Shown: in pieces, positions 38,870-40,188 of the stretch
How the letters are laid out: each line of letters starts with the position of its first letter
Numbering within the stretch: the stretch's first letter is position 1
Assembly (NCBI GenBank): GCA_016742125.1
Contig: JACVCM010000018.1
Span: forward strand, 1-40,188
Reading direction: 5' to 3'
Length of the DNA stretch: 40,188 nucleotides
Origin: Sphingomonadaceae bacterium
GTDB taxonomy: Bacteria; Pseudomonadota; Alphaproteobacteria; Sphingomonadales; Sphingomonadaceae
The notes under the pieces: model-generated
What the model saw: only the letters and a program-made list of their open reading frames with translations
Database searches by the model: none
Told to the model about the DNA's origin: nothing
Position numbers and translations under genes: made by a program

Positions 38870-40126
38870 CTATTCCGCATCCAGCCCATAAGCCGTGTGC
38901 AACACGCGCACGGCGAGTTCGGTCTCATCCTCGTCGATCAACACACTGACCTTAATTTCCGAAGTCGAAATCGCCTGGATGTTGATCTTGCGGTCGGCCA
39001 AGGAGCTGAACATGGTTGATGCCACACCGGCGTGGCTCTTCATGCCGACGCCAACCACCGAAATCTTGGCAACCTTGGTGTCCGACAACAGGCGATTATA
39101 ACCAATGGCATCGCGCTGGTTCTCGAGGATATCGGTGCAGCGAACGAGGTCGGCCTGCGGGCAGGTGAAAGTCACGTCGGTCTCGCCCTTGTCGCGACCG
39201 ACATTCTGGATGATCATGTCGACGTTGATGTTTGCGTCGGCCAACGGCGCGAAGATGTGCGCCACAGCGCCGGGCCGGTCGGGCACGCGGGTCAGGGTGA
39301 TTTTGGCTTCATTCTTGTCGGCGGCGATGCCGGTGATGAGCTGGCGTTCCACTTGGGCATTCTCCAATTCTTCGTCGGTCACGATCATCGTGCCTGGGAT
39401 GCTGTCTGCGTCAGGGGCGTTTTCGTCGATGAAAGACGAAAGCACCTGGACGCGCACGCCTTCCTTCATGGCGAGGCCGACCGAGCGTGTCTGCAACACT
39501 TTCGACCCGACCGAGGCCAGCTCGAGCATTTCTTCATAGGTCACCGCCTTCAGCTTGCGCGCGCGGGCGACGATGCGCGGGTCGGTTGTGTAGACCCCGT
39601 CGACATCGGTATAGATATCGCAGCGGTCGGCCTTCACCGCCGCCGCAACCGCGACGGCTGAGGTGTCGGAACCGCCCCGGCCGAGAGTGGTCACACGGTT
39701 GTCGTCGGTCAAACCCTGAAAACCCGGAATAACCGCGATATTGCCAGCCTTCATTGACGCCAGCAGCTGACGGGTATCGATCGACCCAATCCGCGCCTTG
39801 GCATGGGCGTCATCGGTATGGATCGGCATCTGCCAGCCAAGCCAGCTACGCGCGCTGCAGCCAAGTGCCTGCAAGGTGATCGCGAGCAGGCCAGAGGTAA
39901 TTTGCTCACCCGCCGCAACGACGACATCATATTCTGCCGGATCGTACAACGCGTTTGCCTCGCGGCAGAAATTTACCAGCCGGTCGGTGTCGCCGGCCAT
40001 CGCGGAGACCACTACCGCAACTTCATCACCTCGTTCGGCCTGACGCTTCACCAATTGCGCAACACGGCGGATGCGTTCGGTCCCGGCCATCGACGTGCCG
40101 CCAAATTTCATTACTATACGTGCCAT
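38870..40126 (-). CDS. lysC: aspartate kinase
   Basis: A 418-residue enzyme that phosphorylates aspartate, the first step to lysine, methionine, threonine and diaminopimelate. The kinase domain starts with IVMKFGGTSMAG (residues 4-15) and has VVVAAGEQITSGLLA, TLGRGGSDTSAVAVAAAVKADRCDIYTDVDGVYTTDPRIV and the EMLELASVGSKVLQTRSV segment. Two C-terminal ACT domains (TLTRVPDRPGAVAHIFAPLADANINVDMI; ISVVGVGMKSHAGVASTMFSSLADRKINIQ) give feedback control, as in single-polypeptide or alpha/beta aspartokinases. The gene is complete. About 60 bp upstream of it at the window edge hold no recognisable gene. vapBC begins directly after its stop. Confidence 0.97.
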   Translation of the reverse strand: MARIVMKFGGTSMAGTERIRRVAQLVKRQAERGDEVAVVVSAMAGDTDRLVNFCREANALYDPAEYDVVVAAGEQITSGLLAITLQALGCSARSWLGWQMPIHTDDAHAKARIGSIDTRQLLASMKAGNIAVIPGFQGLTDDNRVTTLGRGGSDTSAVAVAAAVKADRCDIYTDVDGVYTTDPRIVARARKLKAVTYEEMLELASVGSKVLQTRSVGLAMKEGVRVQVLSSFIDENAPDADSIPGTMIVTDEELENAQVERQLITGIAADKNEAKITLTRVPDRPGAVAHIFAPLADANINVDMIIQNVGRDKGETDVTFTCPQADLVRCTDILENQRDAIGYNRLLSDTKVAKISVVGVGMKSHAGVASTMFSSLADRKINIQAISTSEIKVSVLIDEDETELAVRVLHTAYGLDAE

Positions 40127-40188
40127 GAGATTCGGCTGGCCCCCCCAAAATCGGCTTTGTTGCCAATTTCGTGCCTGATAGGGACCGG

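Overview
The window looks like a chromosomal segment of an alphaproteobacterium of the order Sphingomonadales (Sphingopyxis/Sphingorhabdus-like). The genus is a guess. The order-level call rests on three TonB-dependent receptors in 40 kb, GC-rich coding DNA, many 4-base ATGA gene overlaps, acyl-CoA and aromatic catabolism genes, and the protein families present. Most of it is ordinary chromosome (dapB, nth, lysC, purU, tRNA-Arg) with accessory catabolic and uptake modules between.

Layout. 1-2.1 kb: start of a Sir2 deacylase (minus), divergent from dapB-nth and a small secreted protein. 2.1-5.6 kb (minus): a valine-degradation operon of isobutyryl-CoA dehydrogenase, 3-hydroxyisobutyryl-CoA hydrolase and enoyl-CoA hydratase, joined by ATGA overlaps, with a lipoprotein upstream. 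5.7 kb: tRNA-Arg(CCG). 5.8-9.4 kb (minus): a GT4 glycosyltransferase with an extra all-helical C-terminal domain, followed by a GH130 mannoside enzyme. 9.5-11.5 kb (minus): acyl-CoA dehydrogenase and purU. 11.6-15.3 kb (minus): tryptophan 2,3-dioxygenase, a kynureninase-like PLP enzyme and a Tat-exported PhoD phosphatase.

15.4-24 kb is an uptake and oxidation cluster. It holds a TonB receptor and its neighbouring TetR regulator (minus), then a divergent Rieske oxygenase and a CrtI-like FAD enzyme (plus), then a second TonB receptor (minus). The TetR/Rieske intergenic region is only 36 bp and carries a perfect palindrome under two face-to-face promoters. 24.1-30.6 kb: a molybdenum-hydroxylase locus. 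IorA/IorB-type subunits and a GNAT protein lie on the plus strand; the XdhC and MobA-like maturation factors lie divergently and are translationally coupled to a TPR-sulfotransferase.

30.6-31.1 kb: a compact 487-bp unit in which a DUF559 (PD-(D/E)xK/Vsr-like) gene exactly fills the space between two inverted, internally hairpinned repeats. It is the best candidate here for an under-described element. 31.16-33.85 kb: a cobalamin riboswitch, btuB and a small polytopic membrane protein, read as a B12 uptake operon. 33.9-37.1 kb: a PhoD-like lipoprotein convergent with two bacterial PH-domain membrane proteins. 37.2-40.1 kb (minus): lysC, then a VapBC toxin-antitoxin pair with its own promoter, whose toxin stop overlaps the start of a nitronate monooxygenase-family gene.

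There are no rRNA genes, CRISPR arrays, insertion-sequence transposases or phage genes. All identifications come from reading motifs by eye; no database search was run.
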